This document shows positions 26,062-34,154 of a stretch of DNA of 64,000 nucleotides, in pieces. Below the pieces are notes generated by a model that searched no databases, was not told where the DNA came from, and saw nothing but the letters and a program-made list of their open reading frames with translations. The DNA is from Undibacterium pigrum. GTDB lineage: Bacteria > Pseudomonadota > Gammaproteobacteria > Burkholderiales > Burkholderiaceae_D. Position 1 is the first letter of the stretch, and the number at the start of each line of letters is the position of its first letter. A program made the translations under genes and the position numbers. The DNA lies in the NCBI RefSeq assembly GCF_003201815.1, contig NZ_QJKB01000002.1, positions 248,001-312,000 of the forward strand. Reading direction: 5' to 3'.

Positions 26062-26106
26062 GCCTATTATTCTTATTCAATCTACATTCCAACACTAGGC
26101 AAGAGC

Positions 26107-26925
26107 ATGTCAGCATTAGCAACTGCAGCAACAGCAATGATAGTCGATGACGAAAGCCCCATGCGCGATCAGTTGCGTGCACGCTTGCAGCAGGTATGGC
26201 CTGATTTGTCCATCGTTGCAGAAGCGTCCAATGGCATAGTCGCCATAGAACAGGCTGAAGAACTGCGTCCCGATATTATCTTCCTCGACATACGCATGCC
26301 CGGCAAGAACGGCATAGAAGCCGCCAGCATCCTGTCGAAACAGGCTTTGGTCGTATTCGTTACGGCCTATGATGAATATGCAATCCAGGCGTTTGAGCGC
26401 GGTGCCATGGATTATTTGTTGAAACCGGTAGAAGCCGACAGGCTGGCTGGCACATGCCAGCGCCTGCAAGAGCGATTGCAACAGCGACTGCAGCAAGGCC
26501 AGCAAGAAAAATCATTAGCAGCAAATGCTGCCAGTGATCAGGCAAAGCAGGTGGAACAAATGCTGACGCAACTCATGCAGCACCAGAGCCAGAAACGTGA
26601 ATATCTGCGCTGGATACAAGCCAGCGTAGGTACCAGCCTGCGCATGGTCAGCACCAAGGAAGTTTTGTTTTTTCGCTCGGATGAAAAATATACCCTGGTG
26701 CAGACTGAACAGGCAGAATACCTGATACGCAAATCACTGAAAGAACTGGAAGATGAACTCGACCCCAAAGAGTTCTGGCGTGTACACCGTTCCACACTGG
26801 TGCGTGTCTCCGCCATTGCTGAAGTGACCCGCGATTTCCGTGGCCGCCAGTTGATTGCCCTGAAAGGGCATGGCGAAAAACTGGAAGTCAGCCGCAATCA
26901 CACCCACCTGTTTCAACAGATGTGA
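26107..26925 (+). CDS. LytTR family response regulator
   Basis: The 272-residue regulator has a receiver domain (about 10-125; MIVDDESPMRD acidic pair, FLDIRMPGKNG with the phospho-Asp, FVTAYDEYA, LLKPVEADRL), a Gln-rich linker, and a C-terminal LytTR DNA-binding domain (about 160-270; VLFFRSDEKYTLVQT, FWRVHRSTLVRVSAI). It pairs with the kinase just upstream. The double LytTR-like site at 24698-24727 is a probable target. It converges with the next gene, three bases between stops. Confidence 0.94.
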   Translation: MSALATAATAMIVDDESPMRDQLRARLQQVWPDLSIVAEASNGIVAIEQAEELRPDIIFLDIRMPGKNGIEAASILSKQALVVFVTAYDEYAIQAFERGAMDYLLKPVEADRLAGTCQRLQERLQQRLQQGQQEKSLAANAASDQAKQVEQMLTQLMQHQSQKREYLRWIQASVGTSLRMVSTKEVLFFRSDEKYTLVQTEQAEYLIRKSLKELEDELDPKEFWRVHRSTLVRVSAIAEVTRDFRGRQLIALKGHGEKLEVSRNHTHLFQQM

Positions 26926-26928
26926 TTT

Positions 26929-27435
26929 TCACTTGCTGAGATTGTCATCTACCCTGAAGTAGATTTTGACAGGTGCAAGATCTGGCGCTTTTTTCTGATA
27001 AGGGTAATGAAATAATTCAGCCGCCAGGCGCCCATTGTTGGCACTGGGCACCAGCATGACTTGCGAACCTTTGGCGATGCCAAAATAGTTTTTCTTGTCG
27101 CAGGCTTCGAAGGGAGTAGCAGGCCCCCAGGCGAGAGGGCAAGCTGTCTGCCATACGACAAAACCGCGCCAGTTGAGTATATTGCTGCGACACTCCATAC
27201 CAAAGCTACGTACGGAAAAAGTCAATATTGAGGTATAGCCATCCTCCCCTTTTAAAGTCAGATAAGCCTTGTATTGCCTGGGACTGAGTTGTTCTTCCTC
27301 AAACTCCACACTGGCTTTGGTGCCACTGCAATCCAGTTCCATGGGTTTTGGGGCTGCAGCAAAAGCTGCCGCAGTATAGATGCTGAAGATGCTGAAACAT
27401 AGAAAAAATAAAAAATTTCTGATAGCCAAACTCAT
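26929..27435 (-). CDS. Secreted protein of unknown function
   Basis: The 168-residue product begins with a signal peptide (hydrophobic residues about 8-26, AAAFAAAPKP cleavage region). The mature part has four Cys that could form two disulfides (LDCSG, MECRS, TACPL, EACDK) and a predicted beta-rich pattern. I do not recognise the family. Its start overlaps the stop of the short fragment gene by four bases (ATGA), so the two were probably transcribed together. Confidence 0.65.
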   Translation of the reverse strand: MSLAIRNFLFFLCFSIFSIYTAAAFAAAPKPMELDCSGTKASVEFEEEQLSPRQYKAYLTLKGEDGYTSILTFSVRSFGMECRSNILNWRGFVVWQTACPLAWGPATPFEACDKKNYFGIAKGSQVMLVPSANNGRLAAELFHYPYQKKAPDLAPVKIYFRVDDNLSK

Positions 27436-27623
27436 TTTGATATAGCCTCGCTTTTTCTTGAAGGATTTATGCTGCGGGATAATTTGCGCATATCCGCATC
27501 CGTATCATATGCCAGTTTTTCAAGAATATCGCCAGAGAGCACACCAGTGAAATCTCCAGGCGAGGAAAGCTGATACTTGCAGAACGGATCAACACTGATA
27601 CATTTCCGTGCAACTGCCCGCAA
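27432..27623 (-). pseudogene. C-terminal remnant related to the 446-residue helical protein
   Basis: The 63-codon frame ends in GVLSGDILEKLAYDTDADMRKLS, nearly the same as GVLSGEILEELAYDTDEDLRKLS at the end of the protein encoded at 28685-30025. The frame is open further upstream to about 27713 (with a HEPDVALLIRQQAGLRAVA segment) but offers no ATG; the listed start is TTG. The rest of a full-length copy is absent. It looks like a truncated duplicate, although translation of the piece is not excluded. Confidence 0.6.
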
Positions 27624-27775
27624 ACCTGCTTGCTGCCGAATGAGAAGCGCTACATCAGGTTCATGAATTGCATGTAAAAATTTGAAATAATCCTGTCCTG
27701 TCAGCCCAGGTTTTCAGATACTGCCAGCCTGTCAATTTATCCGGCAATATTCTTATTCCGGCAGGAAAGCCCACT

Positions 27776-28609
27776 ATGTCCCAGACACCATTACTAGCGC
27801 GCGGCGTTTCAGCAGAAGCGCAACTTGCATCCATCAATGCCGCTTTTCCAAAACGCCGCATGCAAATACTCACCACTGGAAAGCAGGGGCTGCTAAGCCT
27901 GATAGGCTTTTCCATGGTCGGGCTGGCTCTGCTGATCGGCGCACTGTACATGGCTTTGCCGGATTTTCTGTATGACTACAAGGTGTCCAGAGATCCTGTA
28001 GTGGATGAAAGCGCGCAAATACACGGTAGCTGCAAAACCAGGAAAGCGATCTTTATCGACTGTGATGTCCAGATACGCTACCTGCCTACGCCACAGGATA
28101 CTGTCGCAAAAGAAATCAAGCACAGTTTCATGTTTGTCAGTTTTCAACCATCCCTGTCCACAGTAGCCGTCAGATCCAGATCTGACCCCAGCATGATCAC
28201 GACCAGTATAGCGACCGAGCACATCACTAACCGTTTTTTCATGATACTGACATTTAGCGCCCTGTTCGCTTTCATATTCTTTGGTTGCCTGTATGGTGCC
28301 TGGAAAAGCTTTCTCCTCAAGAACCTGATAAAAAACAAACCGGGCTTGCAGGCAGTGATGGTGAAAGTCAACGACATACAAAATGAGCGTACTGTATCTT
28401 TTGAAACCGAAATTGATGGCAAGAAGAAGAAACTGCAACATATCCTGCGCAAGAAAGAAGAGCCGCTATTCCTGCCGCGTCAGGAAGATCTGGCCCTGGC
28501 AGTCAGGCTCACTGGCACACCTCATGTCATACTTCTCAATGATGAGCTGACAACTATCGATTTTACTGAGCAGGAAAGAAGCGCACTCAAGGCAGCTATT
28601 GCAGCCTGA
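27776..28609 (+). CDS. Two-helix membrane protein of unknown function
   Basis: The 277-residue protein has membrane helices near residues 38-62 and 152-172. Between them is a periplasmic loop of about 90 residues with two Cys (GSCKTRKAIFIDCDVQIRY), and a C-terminal cytoplasmic domain of about 100 residues follows. The layout resembles DUF3592-like proteins, but I cannot assign the family. AGGAAAG precedes the ATG. It is convergent with the helical-protein gene. Confidence 0.65.
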   Translation: MSQTPLLARGVSAEAQLASINAAFPKRRMQILTTGKQGLLSLIGFSMVGLALLIGALYMALPDFLYDYKVSRDPVVDESAQIHGSCKTRKAIFIDCDVQIRYLPTPQDTVAKEIKHSFMFVSFQPSLSTVAVRSRSDPSMITTSIATEHITNRFFMILTFSALFAFIFFGCLYGAWKSFLLKNLIKNKPGLQAVMVKVNDIQNERTVSFETEIDGKKKKLQHILRKKEEPLFLPRQEDLALAVRLTGTPHVILLNDELTTIDFTEQERSALKAAIAA

Positions 28610-28628
28610 GTTAACAAACAGCATAAGA

Positions 28629-28659
28629 GTTCGCATGTATTTTGCATGCGCATGCGAAC
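28629..28659. terminator. Hairpin between convergent genes
   Basis: GTTCGCATG (28629-28637) pairs perfectly with CATGCGAAC (28651-28659) across a 13-base loop. No clear U-tract follows on either strand, so termination efficiency is uncertain. Confidence 0.5.
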
Positions 28660-28684
28660 CAGGATGACATCATCTTATTCTCAT

Positions 28685-30025
28685 TCAAGCGACAGCCTTG
28701 CGCTGATGCTTTATTCTTAGTGATAATTTTCGTAAGTCTTCATCCGTATCATAGGCAAGTTCTTCCAAAATTTCCCCAGACAGCACCCCATTTCTATTTA
28801 GCAGGTCTATCACGCTCCATCGATGGATTGCGCAGTTCATGCCGTAGTACATGGCTTCCAGAGGCGCCTTGCACTCAGGGTCTGGGTTGGCCGCAAAGAT
28901 ATCAATAATGCCTGCGACCAGGTCATGCATATGATGGAAATTATCTGAGCGCTGTATGATTTCCAGCAAGATTTTCGCATCACCAGCTTGATAATTATTG
29001 ATCAGTAATCTCAGATATTCCCAGGGTGTTTTTTTACGGGCGAATTTTTTCAGTGCGAGCGTACGAATATCATCACCCTTGAAATGACTGAGGGCATTTA
29101 CTGCATGCAGTATCTGACGATTTTTTTTAATGCTCTTTTGCCTGGCCATTTCCAGCAAGGGAGCATAGTCAAACGGGAATTTTGTTTTGTCGAAAAAGAG
29201 CAGATATATATCTTTTCTGTTGTCATCTTTTTCGGCAAGAGCAAGTCTGGCGATTTTCTCTATATCTGCCGGGTTCATCCCAGCAATACGGGATGGCCAA
29301 AAACGTGAAAACCGATCGTCTTCGTCGACAATTTCTTCTACGTCTGCAAGAGTATATGGTGCAATTTTACTGCGTCTGTATTTCTTTCTAGGCTCAACTG
29401 ATAAAATCAAATCAAGATAATTTTTGATTGCCGGATTTACCTCTGCGGCTTTAGTCAGTTCTGCGTAAACATCGACAGACTTGTTTTCTTTTTGAAAATC
29501 ATCGACTCGCCAGCGGTCTTCGTAATCTGCTCTTTCTTGTTCTGGAAGTTGTCCCACTTTTTCAGCCGCCATGATCAGACCTGCCATGCCTTCAATTTCC
29601 AGCAGCACATCTCTCGCATACAGCTCATAGCCATTGTTGAAAGTTTTTTCAAATCTCTTTAACAAAACTTCTTTAGCGCCGACAACTCCTTCGCGATGAA
29701 AATACAAGACCAGATCACTTAACTGATCCATGCCATAGTCATTCTGCTTTTTGGCGCTGAACTTCTTCATGATGACGCGTATCAAATCGTCTTTTTGCCG
29801 CGATCGCTTGATCAGGCTGTACAAATACTCTGCCCTGCTGCCTTCGCATTGCCTGTCATAGGCGAGATTGTTGACGGTGGCAGCCAGTATCTGCGCAGAG
29901 AAATCTATTTGTGGTTGGGCTTTCAAGAGCAGCATCGCTCTGCCCGTGCCCAGTTTCAGAGAATGGAGGAACTGCTTTTGCAGTTCTGCGGTTTCGACAG
30001 GATTTAATGAAATCTGTTTTTGCAC
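28685..30025 (-). CDS. Large alpha-helical (HEAT-like) protein of unknown function
   Basis: The 446-residue protein is almost entirely predicted helix, with repeating hydrophobic patterns typical of alpha-solenoid/HEAT-type folds, no signal peptide and no membrane segment. Its C-terminus (LSGEILEELAYDTDEDLRKLSLRIKHQ) recurs in the fragment at 27432. The start codon is GTG without a strong ribosome site. I cannot name a function; such scaffolds usually mediate protein contacts. It lies between two LytTR systems. Confidence 0.65.
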   Translation of the reverse strand: MQKQISLNPVETAELQKQFLHSLKLGTGRAMLLLKAQPQIDFSAQILAATVNNLAYDRQCEGSRAEYLYSLIKRSRQKDDLIRVIMKKFSAKKQNDYGMDQLSDLVLYFHREGVVGAKEVLLKRFEKTFNNGYELYARDVLLEIEGMAGLIMAAEKVGQLPEQERADYEDRWRVDDFQKENKSVDVYAELTKAAEVNPAIKNYLDLILSVEPRKKYRRSKIAPYTLADVEEIVDEDDRFSRFWPSRIAGMNPADIEKIARLALAEKDDNRKDIYLLFFDKTKFPFDYAPLLEMARQKSIKKNRQILHAVNALSHFKGDDIRTLALKKFARKKTPWEYLRLLINNYQAGDAKILLEIIQRSDNFHHMHDLVAGIIDIFAANPDPECKAPLEAMYYGMNCAIHRWSVIDLLNRNGVLSGEILEELAYDTDEDLRKLSLRIKHQRKAVA

Positions 30026-30116
30026 TGATGAATAAAGAGTGAGGACTGACCTGAGCTCAAGTCAGTATTGAGGGGATTTTTGAGACTATAGCAGAATGGG
30101 GCGAGTGTTCCGCAAT

Positions 30117-30881
30117 TCACATACCCTTGAACCGGTATTGATAACGCTGGCTCACAGGCAAGCGGGCGCCATGTTCGCGCAGGCTCAGCCACAATGCTGC
30201 ATCGGCATCGCGGTTGACGCTGGCAATGCGTTTGACGGCGACCAGATAAGCGCGGTGGATTTGCCAGAAGCCGGCTTCTTCCAGTGTATCTGCCAGTTCT
30301 TTCAGAGGGGTGCGTATATGGGCTTCTATTTTGTCTGTTACTACGCGCGTGTATTTCAGCTCAGCACAAAAATAGATGACTTCGCTGAGATCGATGAAGT
30401 GTATGGTATTGCCAACGGCTGCCTGCAACCAGGCTGGTGATTGCGTTTTCTTTGGTGGCTTGTCCTGTATCTTTTGCATGAAGTTGCTCAGATCAGGCGG
30501 TGGTGTACCCAGGCGTTCACGCACGCGGGTGATGGTGCGTGCCAGCCTTGCGGGACTGCTGGGTTTGACGACATAGTCCAGCGCACCTTCTTCAAAGGCG
30601 GCAATCGCGTGTTCCTGAAATGCAGTGACAAAAACGACATGGGTGCGGGCCGCAAAAGCCTTGGCAACTTCGAGGCCGGTCAAGCCAGGCATGCGTATAT
30701 CCAGAAACGCCACATCTGGTGACATTTCCCTGGCCAGCCTGAGTGTTTCAAAACCGTCGCTGGCTTCAGCCACGATTTCGGCTTCTGGCCATAGCAAAGC
30801 CAGCGATTCGCGCAATTCTGCCCTGAGCAAGGGCTCATCATCTGCAATCAGCAGCCGTGGTTTTCTATCGTGGTTATTCAT
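30117..30881 (-). CDS. LytTR family response regulator (second system)
   Basis: The 254-residue regulator has a receiver domain (LLIADDEPLLRAEL, VAFLDIRMPGLTGLEV, HVVFVTAFQEHAIAAF, YVVKPSSPARL) and a LytTR DNA-binding domain (about 150-250: VGNTIHFIDLSEVIYFCAELKYTRV, WQIHRAYLVAVKRIAS). It is similar to the regulator at 26107, suggesting an old duplication. Its start overlaps the kinase stop by eight bases, so the pair is translationally coupled. Confidence 0.94.
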   Translation of the reverse strand: MNNHDRKPRLLIADDEPLLRAELRESLALLWPEAEIVAEASDGFETLRLAREMSPDVAFLDIRMPGLTGLEVAKAFAARTHVVFVTAFQEHAIAAFEEGALDYVVKPSSPARLARTITRVRERLGTPPPDLSNFMQKIQDKPPKKTQSPAWLQAAVGNTIHFIDLSEVIYFCAELKYTRVVTDKIEAHIRTPLKELADTLEEAGFWQIHRAYLVAVKRIASVNRDADAALWLSLREHGARLPVSQRYQYRFKGM

Positions 30882-32004
30882 GGTGCAGTTCAGATTGCAA
30901 ATTCATCGGTAAAATCAATTCTGCCATGGTGAGCTGCTCGGCTTCCATGCGCAATTCAAAGCTTGCCTTGTCGCCATACAGGGCATGCAGGCGCTGGCGC
31001 AGATTACGCAAACCTACGCCATTACCCAGCACTTTTTGTTCCAGTCCTGCACCATCGTCGCTAACGGTGACATACAGCCTTCCTGCCTGCTCGTGCGCCT
31101 GCAACATGATTTTCACTTGCCCTGGCTGGCATTCAACACCATGTTGCACGGCGTTTTCTACCAGTGACATCAGCATCATGGGCGGTAAAATTGCGTTATT
31201 CAGACCTGGTAAAAAATGCATCTGAAAACTCAGGCGTTCGCCAAAACGTATGGCCATCAATGCCAGATAATGTTCTGCCAGTTCGAATTCCCGTTCTACG
31301 GTAGACATGGGACTGCGTAAATCTGGCAAGGCACTTTGCAGATAGGCGATCAGGTGGTCCAGCATCTGCACGGCTTTTTCTGGATCATGACGCGCCAGGT
31401 AACGGCTGTTGGCCAGGGTATTGTATAAAAAATGGGGTTCGACCTGGGCTTGTAGTACCTTCAGTTCTGCCGTCAGCGCCAGCTGTTTTAAATTGGCGAT
31501 CTGCAAGTCTCGTGATTTTGTCTGTACACGCCACAAAGGCAGCCCCAGCAATACACCGGAAAACGCGAACGAGCTGGCAAATGCCTGCAAGGTATTCAGA
31601 CCATGCAATTCATGTTCGGCTATCCACCATTGATATGCGGCGACTGCCATCCAGGCTGTTAACACAGCGAGCGAGGACAGACAGCACCATATCCACAGCC
31701 AGTTGCGGCATTTGCCAAACAGCCGCAGGCTAAGCAACAGTATCCATGTCGTCACACATAATGGGAAAGTCAGCAAGGCAAATAATCCCAGCCAGGCCTG
31801 TGCCTGCCACTGTATCGCCAGCAAAAATACACCTGCCAGCATGCCTGTGCTCAGCAAGAACTGTGGTGCAGAAAAGCCGAGCATATCAAACGCAGCAGAT
31901 GCCGCATCGCCTTCAGACATGCTGGAACGGTTTTTTTCAGACGGCCTGACCCACAGCAGGCGCTTGCCTGCTGTAGCCAGGGTATTGAGTAAAACCAGAT
32001 TCAT
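30874..32004 (-). CDS. LytS-type sensor histidine kinase (second system)
   Basis: The 376-residue kinase has four hydrophobic segments between about 45 and 160, a coiled-coil linker, the His motif VLQAQVEPHFLYNTLANSRY, and an HATPase domain with SLVENAVQHG and DDGAGLEQKVLGNGVGLRNLRQRL. It overlaps the upstream gene by ATGA and the downstream LytTR regulator by eight bases. The signal is unknown. Confidence 0.93.
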   Translation of the reverse strand: MNLVLLNTLATAGKRLLWVRPSEKNRSSMSEGDAASAAFDMLGFSAPQFLLSTGMLAGVFLLAIQWQAQAWLGLFALLTFPLCVTTWILLLSLRLFGKCRNWLWIWCCLSSLAVLTAWMAVAAYQWWIAEHELHGLNTLQAFASSFAFSGVLLGLPLWRVQTKSRDLQIANLKQLALTAELKVLQAQVEPHFLYNTLANSRYLARHDPEKAVQMLDHLIAYLQSALPDLRSPMSTVEREFELAEHYLALMAIRFGERLSFQMHFLPGLNNAILPPMMLMSLVENAVQHGVECQPGQVKIMLQAHEQAGRLYVTVSDDGAGLEQKVLGNGVGLRNLRQRLHALYGDKASFELRMEAEQLTMAELILPMNLQSELHHE

Positions 32005-32573
32005 AGACTGGGGGCAGTCGGCAAGGGTTTGACCGGTTTCATTTTATCTACCGGCACATCCTTGCTCACCACTTCCAGCTTCAAATCATCCAGCCAGACC
32101 TGCCCTTTACCTTCATCGATAACACCAAAAGCGATGGCTTTGGCATCCGCAGGCACGTCCAGCACCACGCTGCGCAATTGCCAGTCTGTCGTGCCCTTGA
32201 TAGGTTTGTCTTCACTATTGTAGAAAGGACTATCGTCCCGTGAAGGCGTGTCCACGCGCATCCACAAACCCGCCCAGTTATCAACATCCTTGGTTTTTAC
32301 CCTGGCCTGGAAACGCAGGCGTTTGTTGCGGTACTGCTCAGCACCTATCATCTGCATCAGGGTACCCCAGCTTTTTTCTTCGCCACTTTCATAGCGGATG
32401 AACTTGCTGCCTTTACCGCTGATGGTCTGGTTGCGGTCTATACCGATCTGGTAGGATTTTGGTGTCTCACCAGCCAATACCCATGGCTCTGCCAATTTTT
32501 CTACCGATTCTGCGGCCAGCGCATACAAAGATGTAGCGGCAAGTACAGATAAAAGAATAAATCCTGGTTTCAT
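32001..32573 (-). CDS. Exported protein heading the second LytTR operon
   Basis: The 190-residue product has a signal peptide (MKPGFILLSVLAATSLYALA). The mature part is beta-rich, with NWAGLWMRVDTP and GQVWLDDLKLEVVSKD resembling carbohydrate-binding-like jelly-roll modules often attached to regulators. AGGAG five bases before the ATG at 32573 makes this start better than the upstream in-frame one at 32597. Being cotranscribed with the kinase and regulator, it may provide or modulate the signal in the periplasm; that is inferred. Confidence 0.7.
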   Translation of the reverse strand: MKPGFILLSVLAATSLYALAAESVEKLAEPWVLAGETPKSYQIGIDRNQTISGKGSKFIRYESGEEKSWGTLMQMIGAEQYRNKRLRFQARVKTKDVDNWAGLWMRVDTPSRDDSPFYNSEDKPIKGTTDWQLRSVVLDVPADAKAIAFGVIDEGKGQVWLDDLKLEVVSKDVPVDKMKPVKPLPTAPSL

Positions 32574-32588
32574 GTTTTCTCCTGTGCA

Positions 32589-32609
32589 TGACGACATGTC
32601 ATGTTGTCA
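32589..32609. promoter_or_regulatory. Imperfect palindrome upstream of the second LytTR operon
   Basis: TGACGACATG-T-CATGTTGTCA has 9 of 10 symmetric pairs and lies 16 bp before the first gene of the operon. It may be an operator. A separate single LytTR-like match, AACGTTAGT, occurs at 32744-32752, with no second half-site 21 bp away. Confidence 0.4.
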
Positions 32610-32773
32610 CTTTGCCAGAGAAAAATGCGCTCATGGCTTGCTTGCGACAAGCGCATGATTTTAGCGATAAACGCAGCCGCTGCAGGATAAAAGATGTGCC
32701 TTTCTTTACATTTCTGTAGCAAATCAGATTGCTGGATGAATTGAACGTTAGTTTTCGATTCACTCAGTCGTCT

Positions 32774-34132
32774 TCAACGTGCTGCTTCTGCCAGTTGATG
32801 AGCCAGATGATTATGTTTTTCCAGGACGCGCGGCAAATCTATCGTCGTGATCTGCCCCTCCCTGACCACAACACGACCATTGATGATGCTGTAAGCCACA
32901 TCTGAAGGTGTGCAAAATACCAGGGCAGCAACCGGGTCATGCCAGGCACCGGCATAGCCTGTCTGCTTGAGGTTGAACATGACAATATCTGCCGACATGC
33001 CGGGCTTCAGTGCACCTATGTCGTCACGGTTGAGTACCTTGGCACCACCCAGGGTCGCGACTTCCAGCGCCTGCCTGGCTGTCATCGCATCAGGCCCAAA
33101 ACCCACGCGTTGCAAGAGCATGGCTTGCCTGACTTCGCCCAGCATGTGGCCTGAATCATTTGAGGCGCAACCATCAACACCGAGGCCAACACTGACACCG
33201 GCATCCAGCATCTTGCGTATCGGTGCGATGCCAGACGCCAGGCGCATATTCGAGCAGGGGCAATGGGCAATGCCAGTGCCTGTGCGGGCGAACATATAGA
33301 TGCCATCATCATCGAGTTGCACGCAGTGGGCATGCCAGACATCATGGCCAACCCAGCCGCAATCCTCGGCATATTCTGCCGGGGTCATATTGAACTTCTC
33401 GCGGCTGTAGGCAATGTCATTGGCATTTTCTGCCAGGTGAGTATGCAGTGAGACGCCATAGCTACGCGCCAGTTTTGCTGATTCACGCATGAGATCGCGT
33501 GAGACAGAAAATGGTGAGCAGGGTGCCACGACGATGCGTTGCATGGCGTGACGGCTGCTGTCGTGATAAGTCTCTATCAGACGCTGGGTATCGCGCAGTA
33601 TGCTGGCTTCATCTTCTACCACACGGTCTGGTGGCAGGCCACCTTTTGACTGGCCCACACTCATGGAGCCACGAGCCGCATGAAAACGCATGCCTATCTC
33701 TTGCGCAGCCTGCAGGCTGTGATCCAGCTGGCAGCCGTTTGGATAAATGTAGAGATGATCGCTGCTGGTGGTGCAGCCAGACAAGATCAGCTCTGCCATG
33801 GCGGCCTGGGTGGAAACCTGCACCATTTTTGGTGTCAGGTTGGCCCAGATAGGGTAGAGATTGGTCAGCCAGTTGAACAGCTCCCCATTTTGCGCCGCAG
33901 GTATGACACGCGTCAGGCTTTGGTACATATGGTGATGGGTATTGATGAGGCCGGGTATGACAACATGGTCTGTCGCATCGATGACTTCATCGGCAGTTTG
34001 TGGCAAGTCTGCACTTGACCCCACCTGCGCAATGATATTGTCGATGATGTATACCGCACCATTGCTGATTTCACGGCGCGTGTCGTCCATGGTGACGACG
34101 ACGCGGGCATTTTTGATAAGTAAGCTGGCCAT
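32774..34132 (-). CDS. 8-oxoguanine deaminase-like amidohydrolase
   Basis: The 452-residue protein belongs to the amidohydrolase superfamily of guanine/8-oxoguanine and hydroxy-triazine deaminases. Metal ligands are visible in PGLINTHHHMYQSLTR (HxH type), SLHTHLAEN and WHAHCVQL, with the catalytic Asp in GLGVDGCASNDSGHMLGEVR. Together with HLYIYPNG this pattern fits 8-oxoguanine deaminase (giving urate). The ATG at 34132 gives the normal MASLLIKNARVVVTMD start. It follows the permease by 22 bp, so imported or repair-derived purine could be fed to PuuD as urate. Confidence 0.88.
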   Translation of the reverse strand: MASLLIKNARVVVTMDDTRREISNGAVYIIDNIIAQVGSSADLPQTADEVIDATDHVVIPGLINTHHHMYQSLTRVIPAAQNGELFNWLTNLYPIWANLTPKMVQVSTQAAMAELILSGCTTSSDHLYIYPNGCQLDHSLQAAQEIGMRFHAARGSMSVGQSKGGLPPDRVVEDEASILRDTQRLIETYHDSSRHAMQRIVVAPCSPFSVSRDLMRESAKLARSYGVSLHTHLAENANDIAYSREKFNMTPAEYAEDCGWVGHDVWHAHCVQLDDDGIYMFARTGTGIAHCPCSNMRLASGIAPIRKMLDAGVSVGLGVDGCASNDSGHMLGEVRQAMLLQRVGFGPDAMTARQALEVATLGGAKVLNRDDIGALKPGMSADIVMFNLKQTGYAGAWHDPVAALVFCTPSDVAYSIINGRVVVREGQITTIDLPRVLEKHNHLAHQLAEAAR

Positions 34133-34154
34133 AACAAATAAAATAACAGATAAA

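Noticed and set aside
27776..28609. Toxin-immunity or defence function for the unknown genes at 26.9-30.0 kb
   Set aside because: No toxin, nuclease or immunity motif is visible; the duplicated C-terminal fragment alone is not enough.
32744..32752. Single perfect LytTR half-site upstream of the second system
   Set aside because: A 9-mer with five degenerate two-base positions and one free position is expected by chance about every kilobase; no partner occurs 21 bp away.
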